This document shows positions 1 to 7,228 of a stretch of DNA of 31,689 nucleotides, one piece after another. Position 1 is the stretch's first letter, and every line of letters starts with the position of its first letter. The position numbers and the translations under genes are program-made. The DNA comes from Syntrophaceae bacterium UBA2188 (GTDB lineage: Bacteria; Desulfobacterota; BSN033; UBA1163). The DNA is taken from assembly GCA_002327985.1 (NCBI GenBank), contig DCVM01000007.1:10582-42270 (forward strand), written 5' to 3'. The notes beneath the pieces were generated by a model. The model was not told the DNA's origin, did no database searches, and saw only the letters and a list, made by a program, of their open reading frames with translations.

Positions 1-45
1 GGAAGGAAGGAAGAAAGGAAGGAAGAAAGAAAGGAAGGAAGAAAA
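1..45. repeat. Purine tetranucleotide tandem repeat (GGAA/GAAA)
   Basis: Eleven consecutive four-base units of GGAA or GAAA run from the window edge to just before the first start codon, and the tract may continue outside the window. It is entirely purine on the + strand and also supplies the Shine-Dalgarno-like sequence for the following tadA gene (last GGAA at 37-40, ATG at 51). Being a simple repeat in a 5' leader it could vary in length by slippage. Confidence 0.85.
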
Positions 46-50
46 GACCT

Positions 51-1439
51 ATGGGAGTTTCATTGAACGGGAAGATCAATGGAGATCATGGACAGCCGGG
101 GTTGGCGAGAGGGTCGATTCGATTCCCCGTGAGCAAAGAATATTATGAGCTGAAAGCGAAGATTCACGATCGTCTTTTGGAGATGATCGACCTCTCTCTC
201 ATCAATACGGTCAACGATGCGGCGCTCAGACAGGAAATCCGTAGGCTCGTGGAGAGGATCCTGGTGGAGGACAATCACACCCTTCCTCTCAATTACAGCG
301 AAAAGGAAAGGCTGTTTCAAGAGGTCCAGGACGAGGTCCTGGGACTGGGACCCCTGGAACCCTTCATGAAAGATCCTTCCATCTCTGACATCCTGGTCAA
401 TACCCATAAACAAGTCTACGTTGAGCGACACGGAAAGATGGAAATGACCGAGGCTGCCTTCAAAGACGAGGCCCACCTGAGAAGGGTGATCGACAAAATC
501 GTCTCGGGAGTGGGACGAAGAATTGATGAATCCTCTCCCATGGTGGATGCGAGGCTCCCTGACGGGTCACGGGTTAATGCAATTATCCCACCTCTGGCCA
601 TTGATGGGCCGATGCTGTCTATCAGAAGATTTGCGGTGGATGCTCTGGAATTGGAAGATCTGATCAACTTGAAAACTCTCCCTATAGAGATCGGGGAATT
701 CTTGAAGCTTATTGTGAAGGCGAGACTTAATATTTTGATCTCCGGCGGTACGGGGGTCGGTAAAACCACTTTTCTCAATGTCCTATCAAGGTTTATCCCC
801 GACCATGAGAGGATTGTCACGATCGAGGATTCCGCGGAACTTTATCTCAAGCAGGAACACGTTGTCCGCCTGGAGACAAGGCCCCCAAACATCGAAGGCA
901 AGGGGGAAGTAACCCAACGCGATCTGGTCAGAAACAGCCTGCGGATGCGGCCGGACAGAATCATCGTTGGAGAAGTGAGAGGTTCTGAGGTCCTCGATAT
1001 GTTCCAGGCGATGAATACCGGTCATGATGGATCGCTTTCAACGATCCATGCCAACTCTCCCCGGGATGCCTTGATGAGACTGGAGACCCTCGTCGCATTA
1101 ACAGGCTTGAACATTCAGAACACGTTCATCAGGAAATATATCAGTTCGGCCTTGGATGTCATCATTCAGCTCTCCCGCCTCGTTGATGGCAGCCGAAAAA
1201 TAATCAGTTTTCAGGAGATCACTGGAATGGAAGGCGATACGATTACTCTTCAGGAAATTTTCTTTTTCGAACAGACCGGGGTTGACATGGGTGGGACGGT
1301 GAAGGGAAGATTTCGCGCTAATGGTATCAGACCGAGGTTCGTTGAGAAATTCAAGGCACTCAGCCTTCCCATTCCGCACGATCTCTTTGAAAACGGGAAG
1401 GTGTACGAAATAAGTCCAGAAAGGGAAATCAAACATTAA
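51..1439 (+). CDS. tadA: Tad pilus assembly ATPase TadA/CpaF
   Basis: A 462-residue secretion ATPase of the VirB11/CpaF group, the cytoplasmic motor for assembly of Flp/Tad pili. The N-terminal domain is residues 30-200. The RecA-like core has a Walker A motif SGGTGVGKTT (231-240), a Walker B region RIIVGEVRG (303-311) and the His-box GHDGSLSTIHANS just after it, all typical of TadA. The purine repeat upstream provides the ribosome binding site. The stop overlaps the first base of tadB (TAATGG), so the two are translationally coupled. Genes usually found before tadA (pilin, cpaB, cpaC, cpaE) would lie outside the window to the left. Confidence 0.95.
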   Translation: MGVSLNGKINGDHGQPGLARGSIRFPVSKEYYELKAKIHDRLLEMIDLSLINTVNDAALRQEIRRLVERILVEDNHTLPLNYSEKERLFQEVQDEVLGLGPLEPFMKDPSISDILVNTHKQVYVERHGKMEMTEAAFKDEAHLRRVIDKIVSGVGRRIDESSPMVDARLPDGSRVNAIIPPLAIDGPMLSIRRFAVDALELEDLINLKTLPIEIGEFLKLIVKARLNILISGGTGVGKTTFLNVLSRFIPDHERIVTIEDSAELYLKQEHVVRLETRPPNIEGKGEVTQRDLVRNSLRMRPDRIIVGEVRGSEVLDMFQAMNTGHDGSLSTIHANSPRDALMRLETLVALTGLNIQNTFIRKYISSALDVIIQLSRLVDGSRKIISFQEITGMEGDTITLQEIFFFEQTGVDMGGTVKGRFRANGIRPRFVEKFKALSLPIPHDLFENGKVYEISPEREIKH

Positions 1440-2398
1440 TGGAGTTTCTGATCGGAGTTGGAACATTCCTCTGTGTTGTTCTCTTGATCGAGGGAGGTTA
1501 TTTTATCTTTCGGACTCTTCGCAGTCCTGAGGAGAAGGAGATCAGGAGAAGGCTTAACGCACTCACTTCCCTTGAATACGACAGCATCGACATCGTGCGC
1601 AAGCGAATGCTTAGTGAGGTCCCCTGGCTCAACCGGAAGTTATTGAAATTGAAATGGACAGGAAGCGCGGGACTCTTTCTCGAACAGGCTGGCACCCGGC
1701 ATACCCTTGGGTTCTTTATTTTGGTCTCAGCCCTTCTGGCCTTCCTGGGGTTCACAGCGGGCTCCTGGTTCCAGTTGAATTCCTTAGTTTCCATCCTCGC
1801 AGGGGCATGCTTAGGGTACCTGCCACTATGGCACATCCTTACAAAAAAGCGGAAGAGGATGGAAAAGTTTCAGAGTCAGCTCCCTGAGGCTTTGGATTTG
1901 GTTGCCAGGGCATTGAGAGCCGGACAAGCCCTTTCTGGAGCTCTGAAAATGGTCGCCGATGAAATGGGTGATCCCGTTGGTGACGAATTTGATAAGACCC
2001 TGAATGAGATTAATTTCGGTGTGGGGGTTCCGGAGGCCTTAAAAAACCTTGCCAATCGGGTTGACTGTCTCGACTTGAAATTCTTTGTTATTGCCGTTGT
2101 GATCCAGAGAGAAACGGGGGGAAATCTGGCAGAGATTTTAGAAAATATTGCTCGCATTATTCGCGAAAGGTTTAAGCTCTATGGCCGTATCCGGATTCTT
2201 GCAGCAGAAGGAAAGCTTTCTGCCATCATCCTGACGGGTATTCCTTTCATTACTGCCTTCGTTCTTCTGTTCGCCAATCCGGAATACATCAAAATCCTGA
2301 CAAGAGATCCTTTGGGGAGAGTATTGGCAGGAGGCGGCATCTCCTTGATGATCTTGGGGATTTTTACAATGAAGAGGATGATAGCAATCAAGGTGTGA
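1439..2398 (+). CDS. tadB: Tad pilus inner-membrane platform protein TadB
   Basis: A 319-residue membrane protein with a T2SSF (GspF-type) domain. The N-terminal hydrophobic segment (about residues 1-25) and a pair around 90-135 precede the cytoplasmic F domain, which includes QLPEALDLVARALRAGQAL and ETGGNLAEILENIARIIRER. Two further hydrophobic helices close the protein. This arrangement is standard for TadB, which forms the membrane platform with TadC above the TadA ATPase. The start overlaps the tadA stop by one base and tadC begins 4 bases after this stop, so the three form one operon. Confidence 0.93.
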   Translation: MEFLIGVGTFLCVVLLIEGGYFIFRTLRSPEEKEIRRRLNALTSLEYDSIDIVRKRMLSEVPWLNRKLLKLKWTGSAGLFLEQAGTRHTLGFFILVSALLAFLGFTAGSWFQLNSLVSILAGACLGYLPLWHILTKKRKRMEKFQSQLPEALDLVARALRAGQALSGALKMVADEMGDPVGDEFDKTLNEINFGVGVPEALKNLANRVDCLDLKFFVIAVVIQRETGGNLAEILENIARIIRERFKLYGRIRILAAEGKLSAIILTGIPFITAFVLLFANPEYIKILTRDPLGRVLAGGGISLMILGIFTMKRMIAIKV

Positions 2399-2402
2399 AT
2401 AG

Positions 2403-3359
2403 ATGGTTAATCCCGAAATACTAATCGTCGGCCTTATTTTTATCTGCATCTTGTTAACAGGTCTTGGCATCTACCTTTACACCGAGCAGTATAGAGAACG
2501 CAGGACACTGGTGAAGAGGATTCAAAACGCAGGGGATGGACCCGGTCGGGAAGAAAGAGAGATTGTGGAGGAGATGAAAAGGCACTGGCTCGGGTTCTTT
2601 ACCTCACTGGGCCATCTCGTGAAACCAAAAAACGACAGGGAGATTTCAGGTTCCCGGAAAGAATTCTTAATGGCTGGCTACCGAGGAGAAAATGCACCGG
2701 TTATCTTCTGGGGTGCCAAAGTCCTTCTGGCTATCTTGACAGCCGTGGTTTTCATTTCGATCAGGCTATTGATCTCAAAACCGATGCCCCCTCTCTATCT
2801 CACATTGCTCATCGTGCTCTTTGCCTTGGCGAGCTTCCATCTGCCGAACCTATGGCTCCAGATGAAAATTGCCAAAAGGAAAGAGATCATCCGGGCTGGC
2901 CTTCCGGATGCCTTAGACTTGATGGTTGTGTGCGTCGTTGCCGGCAACGGATTGGACGCAGCCATCAACCGTGTCACCCAAGAGATGGGATTGAGCAACA
3001 AACCAGTGAGTCAAGAATTCGAGCTCCTGAATCTGGAGCTGAGAGCAGGAAAATCGAGGCAGGATGCTTTAAGAAATTTAGCCCTTCGGACAGATCTTGA
3101 GGATGTGAGTAGCCTGGTCACGCTATTGATTCAGACCGAAAAATTTGGCACCAGTATTGCCCAAGCCCTGAGAATTCATTCGGATTCCATGCGCACAAAG
3201 AGGTTTCAAAGGGCCGAGGAACTGGCGGCCAAACTACCCGTAAAATTGATATTCCCCTTGATTCTTTTCATCCTTCCCTCCCTCTTTATTGTTATTTTGG
3301 GTCCTGCTGCAATTACAATATTCAGGACCCTTCTTCCTGGCCTAAGGGGGGGGTCATGA
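2403..3359 (+). CDS. tadC: Tad pilus inner-membrane platform protein TadC
   Basis: A 318-residue paralogue of TadB with a second T2SSF domain. It has an N-terminal membrane helix (residues 5-27), a hydrophobic pair near 105-155, the F-domain segment GLPDALDLMVVCVVAGNGLD and LIQTEKFGTSIAQALRIHSD, and C-terminal membrane helices. It partners TadB in the pilus platform. The very short gap to tadB supports co-transcription. An ATG overlapping the stop (ATGA at 3356) opens a 21-codon reading frame, described separately. Confidence 0.92.
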   Translation: MVNPEILIVGLIFICILLTGLGIYLYTEQYRERRTLVKRIQNAGDGPGREEREIVEEMKRHWLGFFTSLGHLVKPKNDREISGSRKEFLMAGYRGENAPVIFWGAKVLLAILTAVVFISIRLLISKPMPPLYLTLLIVLFALASFHLPNLWLQMKIAKRKEIIRAGLPDALDLMVVCVVAGNGLDAAINRVTQEMGLSNKPVSQEFELLNLELRAGKSRQDALRNLALRTDLEDVSSLVTLLIQTEKFGTSIAQALRIHSDSMRTKRFQRAEELAAKLPVKLIFPLILFILPSLFIVILGPAAITIFRTLLPGLRGGS

Positions 3360-3421
3360 ATAGAAGGGAAAGGCGAATGATGAAAAGGATGTTACCAAAT
3401 GGGCACCAAGGAGGTTTCTAA
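3356..3421 (+). CDS. Possible micro-ORF or remnant overlapping the tadC stop
   Basis: A 21-codon frame starts at an ATG that overlaps the tadC stop (ATGA), the arrangement of a coupled downstream gene, and ends just before the next gene's ATG. Its peptide is basic (MNRRERRMMKRMLPNGHQGG). It resembles the positively charged start of TadE/TadG-type pseudopilins, which follow tadC in many Tad loci, but has no hydrophobic helix. It may be a truncated leftover, or simply sequence carrying the AAGGAGG ribosome binding site of the next gene. Confidence 0.25.
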   Translation: MNRRERRMMKRMLPNGHQGGF

Positions 3422-3751
3422 ATGGAAATCGGTAAAATTTTTGTGATTATCCTATGTGTTTCGATTCCCTTTTCTTCTTCTGCCTTTGCGGATGATATGG
3501 AGCGGGAGCAACCAACGATGGGGATGAAGGTACTCGATCTCCTTGTTGTTAGACCGCTGAGCATCGTTGGATCAACGGCTTCCACTGCTTTCTATTTCGT
3601 TACGGTTCCAATTACCTTTCCTTCGGGCCTATCTGAGTTAGCGGCAAGAATATTTGTGGAAGCTCCATGGAGATATACAGGGATGAGATATTTAGGAGAC
3701 TTTAAACATTATAAAGATGGAAATCCTATTACGATCATTCCGGAAGAATAG
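3422..3751 (+). CDS. Small exported protein of unknown function
   Basis: A 109-residue protein with a clear Sec signal peptide (hydrophobic core IFVIILCVSIPF, likely cleavage after SSAFA near residue 23). The mature part has a mildly hydrophobic, small-residue-rich segment (about residues 38-68, RPLSIVGSTASTAFYFVTVP) and ends in APWRYTGMRYLGDF. I recall this pattern from small exported proteins of unknown function in proteobacteria, but cannot name a family. A strong AAGGAGG precedes the ATG. Its position between tadC and the tadD-like gene suggests a role at the envelope linked to the pilus, by context only. Confidence 0.8.
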   Translation: MEIGKIFVIILCVSIPFSSSAFADDMEREQPTMGMKVLDLLVVRPLSIVGSTASTAFYFVTVPITFPSGLSELAARIFVEAPWRYTGMRYLGDFKHYKDGNPITIIPEE

Positions 3752-3830
3752 AATGGTGGAGGAATCGATGGTCTTAGGAGCCTCATCGAGTATAGTGCAT
3801 CCAACGCTTCTTAACATTAGTCCCGAAGCC

Positions 3831-3895
3831 GTCATTCCCGCGAAAGCGGGAATCCAGCTCAGAAATAGTGGATTCCGTGTCAAGTCTGGAATGAC
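3831..3895. repeat. Short dispersed inverted-repeat element
   Basis: A 65-base element bounded by GTCATTCC (3831-3838) and its exact reverse complement GGAATGAC (3888-3895). Inside lies a perfect hairpin TTCCCGC-gaaa-GCGGGAA (3835-3852). Elements with this GTCATTCCCGCGAAAGCGGG core are scattered through many bacterial genomes, from general knowledge. It lies across the 5' end of the tadD-like gene, and the most probable start codon of that gene is inside its right terminal repeat. Confidence 0.85.
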
Positions 3896-4802
3896 AATCA
3901 AAATAAAGGGACTTTTGACGCAATACGCTATTGTTTTGGTTTGCCTGTGGATCATTGGAATTCTGATGGGAGGATGCAGTTTCGGAAGAAGTCAGCAACA
4001 AGATTTGCTTAAAGAATATCGCAAGAAGATCGAAATGCAAAAAGCAGTTCTTGCTAAAGACGAAGAAAAACAGATCAGGGCTCCTGAACTGGGGGCGGAA
4101 GAATATGAGAGATTAGGGGACCTTTACCTCACACAAGGGAATATGGACCTGGCATTCCTTCAATATGACAAGGCCCTTCGTATGGACCCTTCTCGGATTC
4201 ATATTCGCTACAAGCTTGGCCGTCTCTTTTTAGAAAAGGGGATACCTGAAGAGGCCCGAAGAGAGTTTCAGGAAATTTTTAAAGTCGCTCCCAATGATGC
4301 CTTGGCCCATGAAGGATTAGGACGGGTCTACTTCATACAGGCTAATTTTGCGGAGGCCGAGAGGAGTTTCCAGAGAGCCATCGATTTAGAAAGTAATTTA
4401 TGGCAGTCCCATAATTTTCTTGGAATTATCTTTGATCGTCATGGCAAATTTGAGTTGGCGATCAGCCACTATCGAACAGCTATTGCCCTGAAGCCCAATT
4501 CCCCTATGCTCCACAATAACCTGGGAATATCACTCTTTTTGAAAAGAGATTATGAAGAGGCAGTCAGTGCCTTTACGAAGGCTTTAACTCTTGAGAACTC
4601 AAATAAGAAGATTCACAACAATTTGGCCCTTGCCCTTTCCAAATTAGAGAGATATGAGGAAGCTTTTGAGGCCTTCAGGAAAGGTGGAAATGAGACATCC
4701 GCCTACTATAATCTGGGAAACGTCTATATGCGGGAGGGGAAGGTTGAAGAAGCGAACAGGGTTTTTGAAAAGGCGAAGATAAAAGGAGAAATCGTCCGAT
4801 GA
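3891..4802 (+). CDS. TPR lipoprotein, TadD-like
   Basis: From the ATG at 3891 the product is 303 residues: a hydrophobic signal (residues 7-26), a lipobox-like LMGGC with the lipidated cysteine at residue 29, a short charged linker, then about six tetratricopeptide repeats through the C-terminus (for example LAHEGLGRVYFIQANFAEAE and SAYYNLGNVYMREGKVEEAN). TadD-type TPR lipoproteins help pilus biogenesis, and the place after tadABC agrees. The frame is open upstream to 3717, but that part reads through a dispersed repeat and into the previous gene, so I chose 3891 because it leaves a proper lipoprotein signal. The ribosome binding site there is weak. Confidence 0.8.
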   Translation: MTIKIKGLLTQYAIVLVCLWIIGILMGGCSFGRSQQQDLLKEYRKKIEMQKAVLAKDEEKQIRAPELGAEEYERLGDLYLTQGNMDLAFLQYDKALRMDPSRIHIRYKLGRLFLEKGIPEEARREFQEIFKVAPNDALAHEGLGRVYFIQANFAEAERSFQRAIDLESNLWQSHNFLGIIFDRHGKFELAISHYRTAIALKPNSPMLHNNLGISLFLKRDYEEAVSAFTKALTLENSNKKIHNNLALALSKLERYEEAFEAFRKGGNETSAYYNLGNVYMREGKVEEANRVFEKAKIKGEIVR

Positions 4803-5008
4803 GAAAAGTAAGATTCATTCTGGGGGCAATTGGCGTTTTGGTTCTTATCTGTCCCGTTCTATCTTCATCCCAAGTGACTTAGGTCATTGATCCCTTTGCG
4901 CCTTATTTTTACATCTCTGGAACCAATCCAATTCCGAATACCTCAAAAACGATTTTGAAGGCAAGATCAATACGGCTCTGCTTTTTTGTTTGTTTCTTCA
5001 TTCCATAA
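4799..5008 (+). pseudogene. Decayed exported-protein gene after tadD
   Basis: An ATG overlapping the tadD-like stop (ATGA at 4799-4802) opens a frame coding a good signal peptide (residues 1-24, hydrophobic core FILGAIGVLVLICPVL), but a TAG stops it after 27 codons (4880-4882). The same frame stays open after the TAG for 41 more codons (VIDPFAPYFYISGTNPIPN at its start) to a TAA at 5006-5008. About halfway along, the neighbouring frame reads KNDFEGKINTALLF, which looks more protein-like. An in-frame stop plus a frameshift suggests a gene lost by mutation. It could also be a genuine 27-residue peptide. Confidence 0.4.
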
Positions 5009-5118
5009 TTAGCAATATTTTTATCTTGTTTGATATGAGTTGATGCTCTGCATCTTCAAATTTCAAATTGACAAGAGGTAGAACTTTTGATAACCCTGAT
5101 ACAGAAAATTTCCTTTTT
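4883..5118. other. AT-rich gap, no intact gene
   Basis: Apart from the decayed frame at its left end, this stretch is AT-rich and I see no further gene, strong hairpin or repeat in it. It ends at the promoter of the S74-tail protein gene. Confidence 0.6.
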
Positions 5119-5148
5119 TTGAGAAACAATATGGCAAGGGGTTATGAT
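5119..5148 (+). promoter_or_regulatory. Sigma-70-type promoter of the S74 protein gene
   Basis: TTGAGA (5119-5124) and TATGAT (5143-5148) are each one base from consensus and are 18 bases apart. Transcription would begin near 5155, leaving a leader of about 58 bases to the ATG at 5213. This argues against an upstream start codon at 5144, which would fall inside the -10 element. Confidence 0.6.
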
Positions 5149-5212
5149 TTTAGGGGTTAAACCGTTTTCTGGGACAGGCATTTGGACTTGCCTTCATTCA
5201 AAGGAGGATAAA

Positions 5213-6319
5213 ATGAAGACTAAGATTATGCCTTGCACAATCGTTCTTTTGTTAGTTGTGTTTGTAGGGAGTGTTTTCGGAGGGTATGAGGGCGGATACA
5301 ACACCTTCTATGGCGTAGGGGCGGGGGACAATACGACCAGAGACGACGGCCTCGACACCTTCATAGGTGCATATGCCGGCTACTCCAACACCAACGGTAA
5401 TGATAACACCTTTCTGGGGTATCAATCCGGCTTGCCCAACACCACCGGTTCCTATAACACCTTCCTGGGGTCTGGAACCGGCGCCTCTAACACCACTGGT
5501 AATGGAAACGTTTTCATTGGCTGTTATGCAGGGTGGGATGAGACGGGGTCAAACAAACTTTATATAGAGAACGGATTTACCTCTACTCCCCTGATCTACG
5601 GGGAATTCGACAACAAAAAGCTGACGATCAACGGAAACCTCCAGGTGATCGGTCTTGACAATGGATTGGTCTATCTGTCAAACACCATCGCTGACAACAC
5701 GGACAAAGGATCCCGGATGGTCTTAAATCACTATTCAAACGCCCAATTGCCGGTCTACCTTTTCGGGGCATACTCAGGTCCAACGGATAACTTTGTGGCC
5801 TTTGGCGGAGGAGCCCTCATCGGCAATGCCGCCACCCAGATTGACCTCTTCACCGCTCCCAATACCACCACTCCCGTGGGATACCCACGACTGACCATCA
5901 TCGGCAATGGCTATGTGGGGATTGGGATCCAGGACCCTTACTATCCATTGGAGATGGCCAGTGGGGCTCATGTGACCACCGGAGGGGTCTGGACCAATGC
6001 TTCGAGCAGAGAGTATAAAAACAATATTGAAGCTCTTGCCACAAAGGAGGCTCTTGATACTTTGAAGGAGCTCAATCCTGTGAAGTTTGCCTATAAAAAA
6101 GACATGACTGAGAAGCACGTGGGGTTTGTCGCTGAGGATGTTCCTGATCTTGTCGCAACGAAGGATAGAAAAGGATTAAGCCCGATGGATATTGTGGCAG
6201 TATTAACAAAGGTGGTTCAGGAGCAGCAGAAGACGATTGAGGAACAAAAGAAAGAATATCAGAAGACGATTGCAACCTTGAGAGAGGAGTTAAATGAACT
6301 TAAAGAAAAAGTGAGGTAA
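5213..6319 (+). CDS. Secreted beta-repeat protein with peptidase S74 chaperone tail
   Basis: A 368-residue secreted protein. The ATG at 5213 has AAAGGAGG just before it and opens a signal peptide (residues 1-23). Residues about 25-110 hold short repeats of the type NTFLGYQSG / NTFLGSGTG / NVFIGCYAG, as in trimeric beta-structured fibre and adhesin heads. Residues 265-330 match the intramolecular chaperone (peptidase S74) of phage tail spikes: SSREYKNNIEAL, then HVGFVAEDVPDL and the Q/E/K-rich coiled coil (about 330-368). In phage relatives this domain trims itself off after helping trimer assembly. It is transcribed alone, between its own promoter and terminator. Phage tail fibre origin is possible, but no other phage genes are nearby. 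Confidence 0.85.
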   Translation: MKTKIMPCTIVLLLVVFVGSVFGGYEGGYNTFYGVGAGDNTTRDDGLDTFIGAYAGYSNTNGNDNTFLGYQSGLPNTTGSYNTFLGSGTGASNTTGNGNVFIGCYAGWDETGSNKLYIENGFTSTPLIYGEFDNKKLTINGNLQVIGLDNGLVYLSNTIADNTDKGSRMVLNHYSNAQLPVYLFGAYSGPTDNFVAFGGGALIGNAATQIDLFTAPNTTTPVGYPRLTIIGNGYVGIGIQDPYYPLEMASGAHVTTGGVWTNASSREYKNNIEALATKEALDTLKELNPVKFAYKKDMTEKHVGFVAEDVPDLVATKDRKGLSPMDIVAVLTKVVQEQQKTIEEQKKEYQKTIATLREELNELKEKVR

Positions 6320-6348
6320 TCGGAAACCATAAATAAGTGATTAAAAGC

Positions 6349-6382
6349 GAGGCAGGGTTAGAGATGGCCCTGCCTCTTTTGT
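6349..6382 (+). terminator. Intrinsic terminator after the S74 protein gene
   Basis: A perfect 9-bp stem GAGGCAGGG (6349-6357) / CCCTGCCTC (6368-6376) with a 10-base loop, followed by TTTT. It lies 30 bases after the stop codon. Confidence 0.92.
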
Positions 6383-6465
6383 TGCAATCTCTATTCATGC
6401 TTGCTTTCTTTCCGTAATGATCAAGGTTGTGGGTTAGCTTCCCTCGAGGATAAGTAGGGCATGCC

Positions 6466-7105
6466 GTGTAAAACGTATGACTTGTCGGTTAAAGTCCGAC
6501 CGTGGGAGTTCGGCAGTTCACCCACGTAGCTTGAGGGAGGTGTGAAGGGTAACCTAAAGCACTAAGTTTCCTGATAAAGGTTCCATAAGGGAGCTGAGCA
6601 AACCTGCGGGTCGCAGTGTGAGCGAACCTGGATGTAGCCCCGAAATGCACAATGGAGTTGTCGACCCTCTCCTACAAAGGGGAAGGCCGGAGCATCTATC
6701 CTAACGAAAACTGCCACAACCGATAGATGGGCTCCCGGGGTAACAGGGGTGACACGCAGGAGAAGCCATATGATAGGGAGTCGGAGTTGCCCATAGTACT
6801 GTTTGTATCTCAAGGAGAGCAAAGCCTTGGGAGAGGGAAGGGGCAATACTTTTATCGTGTTTCAGAAGAGGTGAAGGAAAGGGGATTGCACGGAGCGTGC
6901 TGGAAACTCCAGAAAAGATCCGGGAACTTCAGAGGAAACTATATCGGAAGGCCAAGCGTGATTTGCGAAAGCCTCCGGATGAAGATGATCGGAAAGCCGT
7001 ATTCGGGGGCGAAGCTTGACCGAAGGGAAACAAACTGAACGTACGGTTTGATGAGGGGGAGCTGGAGATAGAGCTCGCAGCCACTACGCCAGCTCTCTAC
7101 TCTAC
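6466..7105 (+). mobile_element. ORF-deleted group II intron
   Basis: About 640 bases with the hallmarks of a bacterial group II intron. A GTGTA start (6466; consensus GUGYG) is followed by conserved domain I sequence, including AGCTTGAGGGAGGTGTGAAG and GTAGCCCCGAAATG. A remnant of the intron-encoded protein follows. Domain V then has arms AAAGCCGTA-TTC and GAAC-GTACGGTTT with the expected two-base bulge on the 3' strand (6993-7004 with 7037-7049). A domain VI stem GAGCTGG/CCAGCTC (7059-7065, 7089-7095) leads to the 3' end CTCTAC at about 7105. The loop of domain V is longer than the usual tetraloop. Full-length relatives are 2-3 kb because they encode a reverse transcriptase, so this copy cannot move by itself. 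Ends are estimated to within a few bases. Confidence 0.82.
6897..7019 (+). pseudogene. Remnant of group II intron reverse transcriptase/maturase
   Basis: In this frame the sequence ETPEKIRELQRKLYRKAK appears, the conserved opening of group II intron-encoded proteins. Shortly after it the coding sequence jumps to the region just before domain V and stops (TGA 7017-7019). The reverse transcriptase, maturase and endonuclease domains are all missing, leaving about 40 codons of a protein normally 400-600 residues long. An internal deletion is the simplest explanation. Confidence 0.75.
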
Positions 7106-7117
7106 TGACATTCGCTG

Positions 7118-7210
7118 CCACTTTCTTGGAGAACTCTTCGAGAAGTCTTTATGAAAATTATTTATATTCGAGAATTATGATTCTCCGAGTTCTCAGCCAT
7201 AAAAAGTGGG
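7118..7210. repeat. Imperfect long inverted repeat downstream of the intron
   Basis: The left arm starting CCACTTT (7118-7124) with AGAACTC, and the right arm ending GAGTTCT...AAAGTGG (7203-7209), are imperfect reverse complements, with a second inner pairing GAGAA/TTCTC. The element fills the gap between the intron's 3' end and the convergent nadE stop. It could act as a bidirectional transcription barrier or be a relic of a small mobile element. Confidence 0.45.
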
Positions 7211-7228
7211 CCGGTTTATTAAGAAACT

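Noticed and set aside
1..45. CRISPR or other spaced repeat array
   Set aside because: The purine tract is a simple tandem repeat without spacers, and no spaced direct-repeat array was seen elsewhere.
3717..3890. Upstream ATG at 3717 as start of the tadD-like gene
   Set aside because: The extension overlaps the previous gene and translates a dispersed repeat; it would bury the lipoprotein signal.
5131..5147. Sigma-54-like TGGCAAGGGGTTATG before the S74 gene
   Set aside because: It lacks the GC of the -12 box and the spacing is off; the sigma-70-type boxes at 5119-5148 fit better.
5144..5212. Upstream ATG at 5144 as start of the S74 protein
   Set aside because: It falls inside the -10 element, whereas the ATG at 5213 has a strong ribosome binding site and begins a signal peptide.
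6727..7038. A 103-codon open frame within the intron region
   Set aside because: The recognisable reverse transcriptase motif is in a different frame; this one has no family pattern and covers structured intron RNA.
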